64,000 bases of DNA from Acidovorax sp. FJL06 (lineage in GTDB: Bacteria; Pseudomonadota; Gammaproteobacteria; Burkholderiales; Burkholderiaceae_C): positions 1-64,000 of the forward strand of contig NZ_QAJR01000040.1 of the NCBI RefSeq assembly GCF_003852545.1, read 5' to 3'. Below the pieces are notes generated by a model. It worked only from the letters and a program-made list of their open reading frames with translations. It was not told the origin of the DNA and did no database searches. A program made the translations under genes and the position numbers. Below, one piece after another: positions 50,772 to 59,047 of the stretch (position 1 is the stretch's first letter; each line of letters starts with the position of its first letter).

Positions 50772-51047
50772 TCACCGCTTGACACTGGATGGAAACCCCA
50801 CCTCTGCGGTTGCCTTGGTCAGCTTCTGCACGCTGGTCTTTGCGTCATCGAAGGTGACAGCTGCGTCGCGCGTCTCAAAGGTCACCTCAACTTCGCTAAC
50901 GCCTTCGATCTTGGAAAGCGCTTTTTTGACGATGATCGGGCAGGTGGAGCAGGTCATGCCGGGAATGGCCAGCATGACGGTCTGGGTGGCGGCCCACACG
51001 GGGACAACGGCCAGGGTGAGCGCCAGGGAGGCAAGTAGTTGTTTCAT
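50772..51047 (-). CDS. merP: Periplasmic mercury-binding protein MerP
   Basis: A 91-residue mercury scavenger. Signal peptide MKQLLASLALTLAVVPVWA, then one HMA domain with IPGMTCSTCPIIVKKAL. It passes Hg(II) to MerT. 15 bp after merT and 71 bp before merA; this is the standard order. Confidence 0.97.
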   Translation of the reverse strand: MKQLLASLALTLAVVPVWAATQTVMLAIPGMTCSTCPIIVKKALSKIEGVSEVEVTFETRDAAVTFDDAKTSVQKLTKATAEVGFPSSVKR

Positions 51048-51062
51048 GAAGAACTCCTGTGA

Positions 51063-51413
51063 TCAATAGAAAAATGGCATGACATAGGGGAACCCGAGCG
51101 CGACCACAATCAGTGCGGCCACGCTCCAGAAAATAAGCTTGTAGGCAGCTCGCACCTGGGGAATCGCGCAGATCTCCCCCGGTTTACAGGCTTGCACCGG
51201 GCGGTAAATGCGCCGCCAGGCGAAGAACAGCGCCACCAGCGCGACCCCGATGAAGATCGGGCGGTAGGGCTCCAGCGCGGTCAGGTTGCCAATCCATGCC
51301 CCGCTGAATCCCAGGGTGATCAGGACCAGCGGTCCGAGGCAGCAAGTCGAGGCAAGGATGGCCGCCAGCCCTCCGGCGAAGAGCGCTGTGCGCCCGTTGT
51401 TTGGCTCCGACAT
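51063..51413 (-). CDS. merT: Mercuric ion transporter MerT
   Basis: Inner-membrane Hg(II) importer, 116 residues, three predicted helices. The first helix holds the vicinal Cys pair (ILASTCCLGPLVLI) and the cytoplasmic loop has the second pair (ACKPGEICAIP), as required for transfer to MerA. First gene of the operon under the mer promoter. merC, merD and merE are absent nearby. Confidence 0.97.
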   Translation of the reverse strand: MSEPNNGRTALFAGGLAAILASTCCLGPLVLITLGFSGAWIGNLTALEPYRPIFIGVALVALFFAWRRIYRPVQACKPGEICAIPQVRAAYKLIFWSVAALIVVALGFPYVMPFFY

Positions 51414-51447
51414 GCGCTTGACCTTTCAAAATTGGTTGAATCCCGTA

Positions 51448-51478
51448 ACCTTACTTCCGTAGTCATGTACGGAGTCAA
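51448..51478 (-). promoter_or_regulatory. mer operator-promoter
   Basis: On the minus strand, -35 TTGACT (51,478-51,473) and -10 TAAGGT (51,453-51,448) are separated by 19 bp. The spacer contains the MerR dyad CCGTAC-ATGA-CTACGG. This is the classical Hg-activated promoter for merTPA and overlaps the merR start region. Confidence 0.92.
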
Positions 51479-51483
51479 GCGGT

Positions 51484-51912
51484 ATGAAAGCCAATTTGGA
51501 GAGTTTTACGATCGGCGCTTTTGCCGAGGCGGCCGGGGTCAATGTAGAGACCATCCGGTTCTATCAGCGCAAGGGATTGTTGCCCGAGCCGGCCAAGCCT
51601 CACGGCAGCATCCGCCGCTATGGAGATGCAGATGTGACGCGGGTGCGCTTCGTCAAAGCGGCTCAGCGCCTGGGCTTCAGCCTGGATGCAATAGCCGAGC
51701 TGCTGCGGCTAGACGATGGAACTCATTGTGAAGAAGCCAGCGCACTGGCTGAGTCCAAGCTCAAGGATGTGCGCGAGAAGATAGCCGATTTGGCACGCAT
51801 GGAGTCGGTGCTGTCTGAACTGGTATGCGCATGCCATGCGAGAAAAGGGAATGTCTCCTGCCCGCTGATTGCGTCGCTGCAGGACGGCGGGAGACTCTCG
51901 TTGCCGCAATGA
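51484..51912 (+). CDS. merR: Mercury-responsive regulator MerR
   Basis: A 142-residue Hg(II)-sensing activator/repressor. Helix-turn-helix [21 protein letters not shown] and the dimer helix are typical. The three Hg-binding Cys are present ([20 protein letters not shown]). Divergent from merTPA across the operator. Confidence 0.96.
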   Translation: MKANLESFTIGAFAEAAGVNVETIRFYQRKGLLPEPAKPHGSIRRYGDADVTRVRFVKAAQRLGFSLDAIAELLRLDDGTHCEEASALAESKLKDVREKIADLARMESVLSELVCACHARKGNVSCPLIASLQDGGRLSLPQ

Positions 51913-52016
51913 GGTGGCCGCAGTGTCGTATGACGCCCAGAACCGACGCGGGGGATGCACTCGGGTTTTAGTGGATTGCAGATTGCTGTCGAAAGCGTAA
52001 TCAGGAGGTCACCTCC

Positions 52017-52037
52017 ATGTGGGGCGGCAATTTTTAG
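52017..52037 (+). CDS. Possible six-codon leader peptide
   Basis: ATG at 52,017 opens a tiny frame MWGGNF ending in TAG. It is preceded by AGGAGGT, which itself lies in a perfect 6+1+6 palindrome (GGAGGTCACCTCC, 52,004-52,016). The palindrome could hide the ribosome site. It lies 73 bp upstream of the DUF4148-like gene. Translation is speculative. Confidence 0.25.
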   Translation: MWGGNF

Positions 52038-52109
52038 ACTTCTCTCCGTGGTGCAGAAAACGCCACCTGGATGAACCATATCGGGCATCCGGCGCCACAG
52101 GAGACCATC

Positions 52110-52481
52110 ATGAAAGTTCGTACCGCAATCCTCGTCGCCAGCCTTGCTGCATCCGCCACCGCCTCTTTCGCAACTTCCGTTTACCACGCAAGCCCAAGCC
52201 AGGAGGAAGGCGTGAGCCTGGCCGCCGACCATTTGGGCAATGCGGTGAGCCGCCAAGCGGTCGAAAGCACCGTGCTGGCCGCTCAGAAGGACGGTTCGCT
52301 GTACTGGATCAGCCGTGGCTACCCTGCCACTTATCCACTCGTTCCGGGCCCCAAACTGACCAAGACCCGCCAGCAAGTCCTCGATGAGTTGCAGTCAGCC
52401 AAGCGCAACCCCGTCGGTCGTGACGGTGTACGGGATATGGGCGGCGAAGCTGGCTGGGTCGATGCCCGCCAACTGCCCTGA
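52110..52481 (+). CDS. DUF4148-like exported protein
   Basis: A 123-residue secreted protein. Signal peptide KVRTAILVASLAASATASFA; the late segment KTRQQVLDELQSAKRNP matches the DUF4148 helix. A middle region (YHASPSQEEGVSLAADHLG; KDGSLYWISRGYPAT) is not part of that domain. Unknown function. ATG at 52,110 has AGGAGA upstream. A second, larger DUF4148 gene follows after 95 bp. Confidence 0.7.
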   Translation: MKVRTAILVASLAASATASFATSVYHASPSQEEGVSLAADHLGNAVSRQAVESTVLAAQKDGSLYWISRGYPATYPLVPGPKLTKTRQQVLDELQSAKRNPVGRDGVRDMGGEAGWVDARQLP

Positions 52482-52576
52482 ACCCTCTCAACGATCACCG
52501 GCAACCGCGTGCCCTCCCAAACCGGCCTGCGGTTGCACCTGAACCATTGCCATCTACCCAAAAAGGAAACCCCATC

Positions 52577-53101
52577 ATGAAACTGAAGTCCACCCTCATC
52601 GTCCTTTCCCTCATCGCAGCCCCCGCTTTTGCGTCGGACCAAGCGGTCAGCAAGACGCGCGAACAAGTGCTGGCTGAATTGGCGCAGGCTCAGCAAAACG
52701 GCGAGATGCTTGCTGCAGGCGACTCGGGGATGACTCTCAAGCAAATCAACCCCGGAGCCTATCGCTCGACTACTTCGACTCAGGCTAGCAAATCCCGCGA
52801 GCAAGTGCGGGAAGAATTGGAGCAGGCTATCCGTACGGGTGACATCATGGTGGCCGGTGAATTCGGAGTCAAACGCAATGAGTTGATGTCTGGTCGCTAT
52901 CCGATCGTGGCAGGCAAGTCGTTGAAGACGCGGGAACAAGTCAAGAGTGAGTTGGCACGCGCCATCCGCGAAGGCGAAATCGTCGCTGTGGGCGAAGACG
53001 GCCGCAAGCTCAACGAAATCTATCCTGACCGCTACCACGCTGCGCACCATGCTGCCGTGGCCACCACCTCGGACGAAGTCACCCAGGCCCCTCGGTTCTA
53101 A
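52577..53101 (+). CDS. Exported protein with three tandem DUF4148 repeats
   Basis: A 174-residue secreted protein. After the signal peptide (STLIVLSLIAAPAFA) there are three ~42-residue repeats, each starting with KTREQV- or KSREQV-like sequence (SKTREQVLAELAQAQQNGE; SKSREQVREELEQAIRTGD; LKTREQVKSELARAIREGE) and ending with an N-P/S-G-x-Y or P-D-R-Y turn. Typical DUF4148 proteins have one. Unknown function; the position between mer and cop genes suggests envelope stress under metals. Confidence 0.78.
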   Translation: MKLKSTLIVLSLIAAPAFASDQAVSKTREQVLAELAQAQQNGEMLAAGDSGMTLKQINPGAYRSTTSTQASKSREQVREELEQAIRTGDIMVAGEFGVKRNELMSGRYPIVAGKSLKTREQVKSELARAIREGEIVAVGEDGRKLNEIYPDRYHAAHHAAVATTSDEVTQAPRF

Positions 53102-53243
53102 ACGGGTTCTCCGGGCGGTCGGCTGCTGATCTGGAGGGGTCTTTCGAAACAGGGCCTCCTCCAATTGGCTCGCCATGCATGTCTGCGGCGCTAGCAGCAA
53201 GTGCGTGCGACATCTGCTTTTGCATTGCTCTGGCCTCCGAGCA
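53102..53243. other. Intergenic, convergent
   Basis: Short region between the triple-DUF4148 gene and the FliE-like gene on the opposite strand. An inverted repeat (TGGAGG ... CCTCCTCCA, 53,131-53,164) may serve as a shared terminator; it lacks a T run. Confidence 0.35.
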
Positions 53244-53552
53244 TCAGACTTGCATGTTCATCACATCGGTGTAGGCCTGGACAATGCGGTTGCGGCTCTG
53301 AAGAGTGGCCTGAAACGCGATGTTCGACTTGACTCCAGCGAGCATCGTTTCTTCAAGACTGACCGTGGGATTGCCGAATGTGACCTCGCGGCTTAGGCGA
53401 CCAGACTCACTCTGCAACTGGCTTGTGGTTGAAAGCGCCTGCTTCATCGCGTCCAGAAAACCGCCTCCCTGGATGCTCGGTGCTTTGGGCACAGAGTTTC
53501 CCAGCGAACTGACAGGCAATAGTGCATCCAATGGCTTTGTCGTGACGTTCAT
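53244..53552 (-). CDS. Orphan FliE-like flagellar basal-body protein
   Basis: A 102-residue protein whose C-terminal half matches FliE, the adaptor between the MS ring and the flagellar rod: NPTVSLEETMLAGVKSNIAFQ, then LQSRNRIVQAYTDVMNMQV. Length equals normal FliE. The N-terminal half is Ser/Pro-rich, as usual. No other flagellar gene is in the window, and it lies between metal-resistance genes. The frame continues upstream without a clear start, so a truncated longer gene cannot be excluded. Confidence 0.72.
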   Translation of the reverse strand: MNVTTKPLDALLPVSSLGNSVPKAPSIQGGGFLDAMKQALSTTSQLQSESGRLSREVTFGNPTVSLEETMLAGVKSNIAFQATLQSRNRIVQAYTDVMNMQV

Positions 53553-53791
53553 GCCGAGGCTTTCTGGGGCGAAGAGTTTGCGAAGTTCTGCCTCGAAATC
53601 TGTACCGAGGCAACGCCCAATCGTAGAGATTGGAGTTCGATCTGTAGCTTTCGCAACGCAAGGCGCCACCCGTCAATCCCGCCGTTCGGGATAACAGAAA
53701 CTTCATCTTGCCGACATCGCCGTGGGTCGCCGCATCCCTGGGGCCCAAAGAGCCGAGCGCAGCGAAGCGCGCCGCACGAAATAGCCGTGGC

Positions 53792-55054
53792 TCACAGCCG
53801 CTGCGAAATCTCCAGCAACGGCTTGATGCTGGACCCAAAGCGGCTCATGGAGGCATGGTTCTGCTCCAGCTGGCTGTAAGGCAAGTACCGGATTCCCAGC
53901 TCCGACACCCTGGAGAAGGCAGGCCTTTGAAGTTGCTCAGCGACCTTGTCTCTGCGATTGTCTGGAGCCACCAGAAACAGGGCGCAGTTGCCTGCAACCG
54001 GCGTGCCCAGGGCCAGATCGAGCATGCGTACGATGCCCGAATAGATGGACGTGGTGTGTTCGACTTCGAATGCGGCGGCGAATTGCGAGGTCTGGGGATC
54101 AACCCATACAACATCGATCAGTCGCACGGACTCCAGTCCTCGGTCCAGGCTGGCGGGCAACTGCGCCATGCATCCATCTCCCAGCAACCCCCCGCCATAG
54201 GCGCGGCCCCGGTCGTTGGACGCGATCCAGACCTCAAATCCGAGCGCCTTGCCCAGGTCGCGCAGCGAGGCCTGGACACCCGTGTGGGTCGCATCACTCT
54301 CGGTCGCTTGGGACAGTTCCCGTTGCAATGCGGTGGATTCCTGGCGCACACGTTCAAGGTCTTCTTGCCAGAGAGCTGTCGCCGCTGCATCCATTGCTTG
54401 TGGCGGCGCTGCATATCGGCCACTGCCAATGTCAAACATGAGTCCTGCAATCGCGCCCAGATCATTCGACAGTTTCAGCCGGTACTGCGCGTTCAGGCGC
54501 AGCAAGCCCTCCCGCATGGAGAGATAGTGCTCCCAGCGCCCGAGCTTCACGCGCCCCCCGGTCACCGCGTTGAACCCGTTGACGATGGCCGTGTTGAAGG
54601 GAGAGACCAGCGTTGGGTGGATGAAATACAGCAAGTTGGCGACTGCTGGGCCCAAGCCTTTGATGCCAATTGCATCAATGCGCTGTATGGCGGCCACCAC
54701 GTCTTCTGCGCAGTCGCAGTGATCGCAAGTGTGAAGAAGATCTGCGAAGGCGAGCTGGTTGCTCGCATTCTCGTAGATATCCGGAATCCGCAGCTTGGGT
54801 TTCCAGAGGAAAGCGTGGTCCGCACCCTTGAAGATCTGGCGCTGCTCCGCCACGGACCCGACGATTGTCTCCAGCGAGGAGCCTCGGTAGGCGTTGCCAA
54901 ACGTTCCGGCCCGGATGTCCTCCACCACTTGCGCAATGCCTCGGCGAATGGAGCGGAAGTTCTTGATCCGCTGATCCCACAAGAACCAGGTGTTGTAGGT
55001 GCTGCTCGGGTCTGCCTTCCAGCAGTCTATGAGAGTTTCCAAAGGGTCATGCAT
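53792..55054 (-). CDS. Helix-hairpin-helix and nuclease-like protein coupled to copS
   Basis: A 420-residue cytoplasmic protein of unknown role. The N-terminal part has a glycosylase/HhH-like segment (AIGIKGLGPAVANLLYFIHP, PFNTAIVNGF). The C-terminal part (270-420) carries a possible PD-(D/E)XK core: an Asp in RLIDVVWVD and E-x-E in AAFEVEHTTSIYSGIVRM. Such proteins are seen near restriction-type systems. The ATG at 55,054 lies inside the end of the sensor kinase gene (stop 55,047), so the two are translationally coupled. No methylase gene is nearby. Confidence 0.65.
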   Translation of the reverse strand: MHDPLETLIDCWKADPSSTYNTWFLWDQRIKNFRSIRRGIAQVVEDIRAGTFGNAYRGSSLETIVGSVAEQRQIFKGADHAFLWKPKLRIPDIYENASNQLAFADLLHTCDHCDCAEDVVAAIQRIDAIGIKGLGPAVANLLYFIHPTLVSPFNTAIVNGFNAVTGGRVKLGRWEHYLSMREGLLRLNAQYRLKLSNDLGAIAGLMFDIGSGRYAAPPQAMDAAATALWQEDLERVRQESTALQRELSQATESDATHTGVQASLRDLGKALGFEVWIASNDRGRAYGGGLLGDGCMAQLPASLDRGLESVRLIDVVWVDPQTSQFAAAFEVEHTTSIYSGIVRMLDLALGTPVAGNCALFLVAPDNRRDKVAEQLQRPAFSRVSELGIRYLPYSQLEQNHASMSRFGSSIKPLLEISQRL

Positions 55055-56453
55055 CTGTCGTGAGGTGCTTGCCAATGCTCTGTGCACTGGGGAAATACAT
55101 CGAAAAACAAGTCCTGCCATCCGCCGAACTCACAGAAATCCGTCCCCGGTGTGCGTGAACAATCGCCTGGGTAATGGACAAGCCCAACCCCGCTCCGTCC
55201 GAGTCCAGCTGCTTGCGCGACTTGTCCGCCCTAAAGAAGCGGTCGAACAGGCGGGGGATCATCTGCGCCTCGATGGAAGGTCCAGTGTTGACGACGTCCA
55301 CGGTGGTTCCGTGCAGGCCCCCCTGGATGTCCACGACCACCAGCTCGCCTGGTGGGGTGTAGCGAATGGCGTTGGACAGGAGATTGCTGAGCGCCCGGCG
55401 CAACATCAACCGGTCGCCTGTGATCTCCGCCGTCCCGATCAATTGCAGTCGGACTTGCTTCTCTTCTGCCAAGGCCTCGTAGAAGTCAAACAAAGCCTGA
55501 GCTTCATCATGGACCGCGATTCTTTCCGTGCTGGGAAGAATGAGACCGTGGTCAGCCTTGGCCAGGAACAACATGTCAGCCACCATGCGGGCCAGGCGCT
55601 GGTACTCCTCGGCGTTGGAGGCCAGTATGTCCTGGTACTCCTCAGAGGAGCGAGCCTGGCTGAGTGTGACCTGCGTCTGTGTCATCAGATTGTTGATCGG
55701 CGTACGCAGCTCGTGAGCCAGGTCCGAAGAAAACTCGGACAGGCGGTCGAACTCCTCCTTCAAGCGCCGGAGCATCTCGTTGAGGGTGGTCGCCAGGTCG
55801 GCCATCTCCACCGGAAACTCCTGGGTTGGCATCCGCTCGTCCAGTCGCTGTGCCGTGATGGCCATGGCGCGGGACCGCATGGCGCGAAGGGGGGCCAAGC
55901 CATTCTTTGCGGCCCACCAGCCCAGGATCCCAGCCACCAGCGTTGCCAATGCCACGTAGCTCACAAGTACCCAAATCAATTCGTACATGAAGTGCTTGTG
56001 GTGAGCAATGTCCACGGCCACCCAGACCTGCAGCGGCGGCTCTGCGGAATCAGGCAGCGTCACGGCTTCGGACATTCCCCGGTACTCACGGTCCTTGATT
56101 CGCCACGAGGCGACCCCCAAGCGGGAATGCTGGGTCCGCACGCTCAAGTCCGCAGGAAACTCAAAGTCTTCCGTCGAGTACAGCGATTGACCATTGCGAA
56201 GCACGGTGACGAAGAGGCCCTCATGGCTGTGCAAAACGTCATCCAGCCGCGTCTTCAGATCCTGCGGCGACTTCGATTTGCCGATGACCTCACGCGTCAG
56301 GTGAACCTTGTCACGCAGTGCATCGCGGTCAAGCTCCACGAAATGCCGGTCAATGGAAATCGCCACGAGAGTTCCCAGTCCAATTAGCACCAGCCCGGAA
56401 GCCAAAGTAAAAAAGACCGTCAGCCGTGTCGTGAGCGAGTACCGGGCTTTCAC
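55047..56453 (-). CDS. copS: Heavy-metal sensor histidine kinase CopS/CusS
   Basis: A 468-residue inner-membrane kinase. Two transmembrane helices ([39 protein letters not shown]) bracket a periplasmic sensor with His residues (DIAHHKHF). Then HAMP, H-box [16 protein letters not shown]-box [16 protein letters not shown], and G boxes [12 protein letters not shown] and [14 protein letters not shown]. Its start overlaps the regulator stop (ATGA), and its stop overlaps the next gene. It senses periplasmic copper or silver. Confidence 0.94.
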   Translation of the reverse strand: MKARYSLTTRLTVFFTLASGLVLIGLGTLVAISIDRHFVELDRDALRDKVHLTREVIGKSKSPQDLKTRLDDVLHSHEGLFVTVLRNGQSLYSTEDFEFPADLSVRTQHSRLGVASWRIKDREYRGMSEAVTLPDSAEPPLQVWVAVDIAHHKHFMYELIWVLVSYVALATLVAGILGWWAAKNGLAPLRAMRSRAMAITAQRLDERMPTQEFPVEMADLATTLNEMLRRLKEEFDRLSEFSSDLAHELRTPINNLMTQTQVTLSQARSSEEYQDILASNAEEYQRLARMVADMLFLAKADHGLILPSTERIAVHDEAQALFDFYEALAEEKQVRLQLIGTAEITGDRLMLRRALSNLLSNAIRYTPPGELVVVDIQGGLHGTTVDVVNTGPSIEAQMIPRLFDRFFRADKSRKQLDSDGAGLGLSITQAIVHAHRGRISVSSADGRTCFSMYFPSAQSIGKHLTTDA

Positions 56454-57136
56454 GCACGCTCCTGCGGCGCTTCAAGCACATACCCCATGCCTCGCACCGT
56501 CTGGATCAGCTTGGCGTCATAGGCATCGTCAATCTTGGCCCGAAGCCTGCGCATCGCCACCTCGATCACGTTGGAATCGCTGTCGAAATTCATATCCCAC
56601 ACCTGCGACGCGATCAGAGAGCGCGGCAGAACTTCCCCTTGGCGGCGCATCAGCAGCTCCAGGAGTCCGAACTCCTTGGCCGTGAGGTCGATGCGTTTGC
56701 CAGATCTGCTGACTCGCCGCCGCAAGAGGTCTAGTTCTAGATCGGCCACCTGGAGGACCGTCACCTCGGTGCCATTGCGACCACGCCTGAGGATGGTGCG
56801 CGCTCGCGCCAATAGCTCGGCAAAGGAAAACGGTTTGACCAGGTAGTCGTCCGCCCCCAGTTCCAACCCTTTGATCCGGTCTTGCACCTGATCCTTGGCC
56901 GTGAGAAACAGTACGGGCATCTCCAGGCCCCGGCGACGCAGATTGGTGAGCACCTGCCAGCCATCCATCCCAGGAAGCATCACATCCAGGATCACCAGGT
57001 CGTAGTCACCTTCCTGGGCCAGATGCAGGCCATCGACTCCGTTGTGAACCAGATCGGCGTTGAACCCTGCCTCACGCAAGCCTTGGCGCAAGTATTCGCC
57101 GGTTTTGATTTCATCCTCGACGATCAATATCTTCAC
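56450..57136 (-). CDS. copR: Response regulator CopR/CusR
   Basis: OmpR-class DNA-binding regulator, 228 residues. Receiver with acidic pocket [14 protein letters not shown], phospho-Asp in [15 protein letters not shown] and Lys in [17 protein letters not shown]; winged-helix effector ([25 protein letters not shown], in parts; [22 protein letters not shown]). GTG at 57,136 follows GGGAG with good spacing; upstream codons do not fit the family. Divergent from the copper-oxidase operon with a cop-box-like site between. Confidence 0.95.
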   Translation of the reverse strand: MKILIVEDEIKTGEYLRQGLREAGFNADLVHNGVDGLHLAQEGDYDLVILDVMLPGMDGWQVLTNLRRRGLEMPVLFLTAKDQVQDRIKGLELGADDYLVKPFSFAELLARARTILRRGRNGTEVTVLQVADLELDLLRRRVSRSGKRIDLTAKEFGLLELLMRRQGEVLPRSLIASQVWDMNFDSDSNVIEVAMRRLRAKIDDAYDAKLIQTVRGMGYVLEAPQERA

Positions 57137-57196
57137 GGGATCTCCCTGTCTGCGAATGGCGGCAAGTGTGCCCTCAGATCGCTGGCTTTCTTCCAG

Positions 57197-57212
57197 ATGA
57201 CAAAGATGTAAT
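57197..57212. promoter_or_regulatory. cop-box-like CopR binding site
   Basis: ATGACAAAGATGTAAT is a near-palindrome (ATTACA-N4-TGTAAT form with one mismatch) in the copR / copper operon intergenic region, resembling CopR/CusR boxes. It could serve both directions. Confidence 0.5.
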
Positions 57213-57280
57213 GAAGCCGTTATGTCGGCGGAAGCCTTGGGATCACACAATGCGTTGCATCAAGAACGCATGGTGAACCT

Positions 57281-57598
57281 ATGAAAATTTCCTGGCTTTC
57301 ACGACCTATATCAACCCCCTGGCTAGCCGCCGCGCTAATAGCGCCGTCCCTGGCTCTGGCTCAGATGCCAGAGGGCGAATCCGCCAAGGTGGACTATCAG
57401 CTTTCGTACCGATCAGCCCTCTCGGGCTACGAAGCCTACAAAGAGCAATCCGTCCAGCCCTGGAAAGCGGCCAATGACAAGGTGGGCGAGATCGGAGGCT
57501 GGCGCACCTATGCCAAGGAAATTCGCCAGACGGCACCCACAACCGGCCAGGACCAACCCGCGCAGGGCCATGACGCACACCACGGGGGCAAACAATGA
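57281..57598 (+). CDS. Small exported protein, first gene of the copper operon
   Basis: A 105-residue periplasmic protein of unknown function. Signal peptide WLAAALIAPSLALA, mature part with repeated aromatics (YQLSYRSALSGYEAYKEQ; EIGGWRTYAKEI) and a His-rich end (GHDAHHGGKQ). Its stop overlaps the start of the TolC-like gene (ATGA). Proteins like this often sit before cusC/copB-type genes, and the His tail could bind Cu. Confidence 0.78.
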   Translation: MKISWLSRPISTPWLAAALIAPSLALAQMPEGESAKVDYQLSYRSALSGYEAYKEQSVQPWKAANDKVGEIGGWRTYAKEIRQTAPTTGQDQPAQGHDAHHGGKQ

Positions 57599-59028
57599 AC
57601 CGCCCCTTGCACACGCCCCGCGCCAAACTCGTGATCGCCGTGGCCGCAGTGGCGGTCTTGTCTGGTTGCGCCAGCGTGAATCTGGAGCAGAACCTCACCA
57701 GCGCCAATACAGCCGCAAGCGGTTTCACGGACGGCCAGCTTACCTTGGCCCGGGACCAGAGCGAGCGGGACGCCTTGCGCCAGCGCGCTTCGGATCTGCT
57801 GGCCAAGCCGCTCAGTCAGAAGGATGCCGTTCAACTCGCACTCGTCAATAGCCCATCCCTGCAGGCCATCGTGGCTCAAAACTGGGCGGACGCTTCCACG
57901 GCAGCCCAGTCCGGCCGCATCGCCAACCCCATCCTGAGCCTGGAGCGCGTTCGCCTGGGCAGCGAGACGGAGATCGGCCGCCTCCTGTCCTTCGGGCTGC
58001 TGGACCTGCTGACCTTGCCGACGCGCAAAGGCATCGCCGAGCAGCGCATCAAGCAGACCCAGTTGCGCCTGAGCAGCGAGGTAGTGGACCAAGTCACGCA
58101 GGTACGTCAGGCATGGGTACGCGCCGTTGCCGCGCAACAAACGCTGGCCTACACCCAACAGGTCGTCGCCAGCGCCCAAGCCAGTGCCGAACTGGCCAAG
58201 CGCATGCAGGCGGTGGGCAATTTCAACAAGCTTGACCGTGCACGCCAGCAAGCGTTCTATGCCGACACAGCGACCCAGCTGGCCAGTGCCCAGCACCAAG
58301 TCACGGCAGCCCGTGAGGAACTGGTCCGGCTGCTGGGTCTGGACGACAGCCAAGCCCAACAGCTCAAGTTGCCTGAGCGCCTGCCCACACTGCCCAAGGA
58401 GCCGCTGTCTGCATCGGACGCGGGCCGCCAAGCGTCTAAGGGGCGGCTGGATCTGCAGATCGCGAAGGCTGACTACGACGCAGCTGCACGCGCGCAAGGC
58501 TGGAACAGGATCACGACCTTCACAGACATCGAGTTGGGCGTGCGGCGCGACTCTGTCTTTGATGCCGCCGAGAACACCCACTCCATGCGGCGCGGCTTCG
58601 AGATCAGCCTGCAGCTGCCGATCTTCGACTGGGGTGGAATGCGGCGCGACGCCATGAATGCGCAGACCCTGGCTGCGGCCAACCGCCTGGAAGCAACCGC
58701 ACGCGCAGCGGGTTCGAACCTTAGGGAGAGCTACTCCGCGTACCGCACTGCATATGACATCGCGCGTCACCACCGCGACGAGGTGATTCCCCTGCGAAAA
58801 ACCATCTCCGAAGAAAACCAGCTTCGCTACAACGGGATGCTGATCAGCGTTTTCGAGTTGCTTGCCGACTCCCGCGACCAGGTGAACTCGGTGATGGCGG
58901 CCCTGAACGCCGAACAGCAGTTCTGGCTGGCGGACGCCGCCCTTCAGGCCTCTCTCATCGGCAAGCCCACCAGCGCTGGCGTCTCGGGCGGTGGCGCAGC
59001 CGCTGCCGAAGCCGGTGCAGGCCACTGA
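57595..59028 (+). CDS. TolC family outer-membrane lipoprotein
   Basis: Efflux channel of 477 residues. Lipobox VLSGC at residue ~24 makes it a lipoprotein, like CusC of E. coli. Helical repeats are clear (DQVTQVRQAWVRAVAAQQTL; VVASAQASAELAKRMQAVG), and the C-terminal half repeats the first. Near the end it has an Ala/Gly-rich tail. It lacks adjacent RND and adaptor genes in this operon, so it may work with the cusBA pump or other partners. Linked to the multicopper oxidase gene 19 bp downstream. Confidence 0.85.
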   Translation: MNRPLHTPRAKLVIAVAAVAVLSGCASVNLEQNLTSANTAASGFTDGQLTLARDQSERDALRQRASDLLAKPLSQKDAVQLALVNSPSLQAIVAQNWADASTAAQSGRIANPILSLERVRLGSETEIGRLLSFGLLDLLTLPTRKGIAEQRIKQTQLRLSSEVVDQVTQVRQAWVRAVAAQQTLAYTQQVVASAQASAELAKRMQAVGNFNKLDRARQQAFYADTATQLASAQHQVTAAREELVRLLGLDDSQAQQLKLPERLPTLPKEPLSASDAGRQASKGRLDLQIAKADYDAAARAQGWNRITTFTDIELGVRRDSVFDAAENTHSMRRGFEISLQLPIFDWGGMRRDAMNAQTLAAANRLEATARAAGSNLRESYSAYRTAYDIARHHRDEVIPLRKTISEENQLRYNGMLISVFELLADSRDQVNSVMAALNAEQQFWLADAALQASLIGKPTSAGVSGGGAAAAEAGAGH

Positions 59029-59047
59029 TCCCCTCAAGGAAACCAAC

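Noticed and set aside
53407-53838. A minus-strand frame overlapping fliE-like and the nuclease 3' end
   Set aside because: It conflicts with the better supported FliE-like frame and has no recognisable domain or ribosome site.
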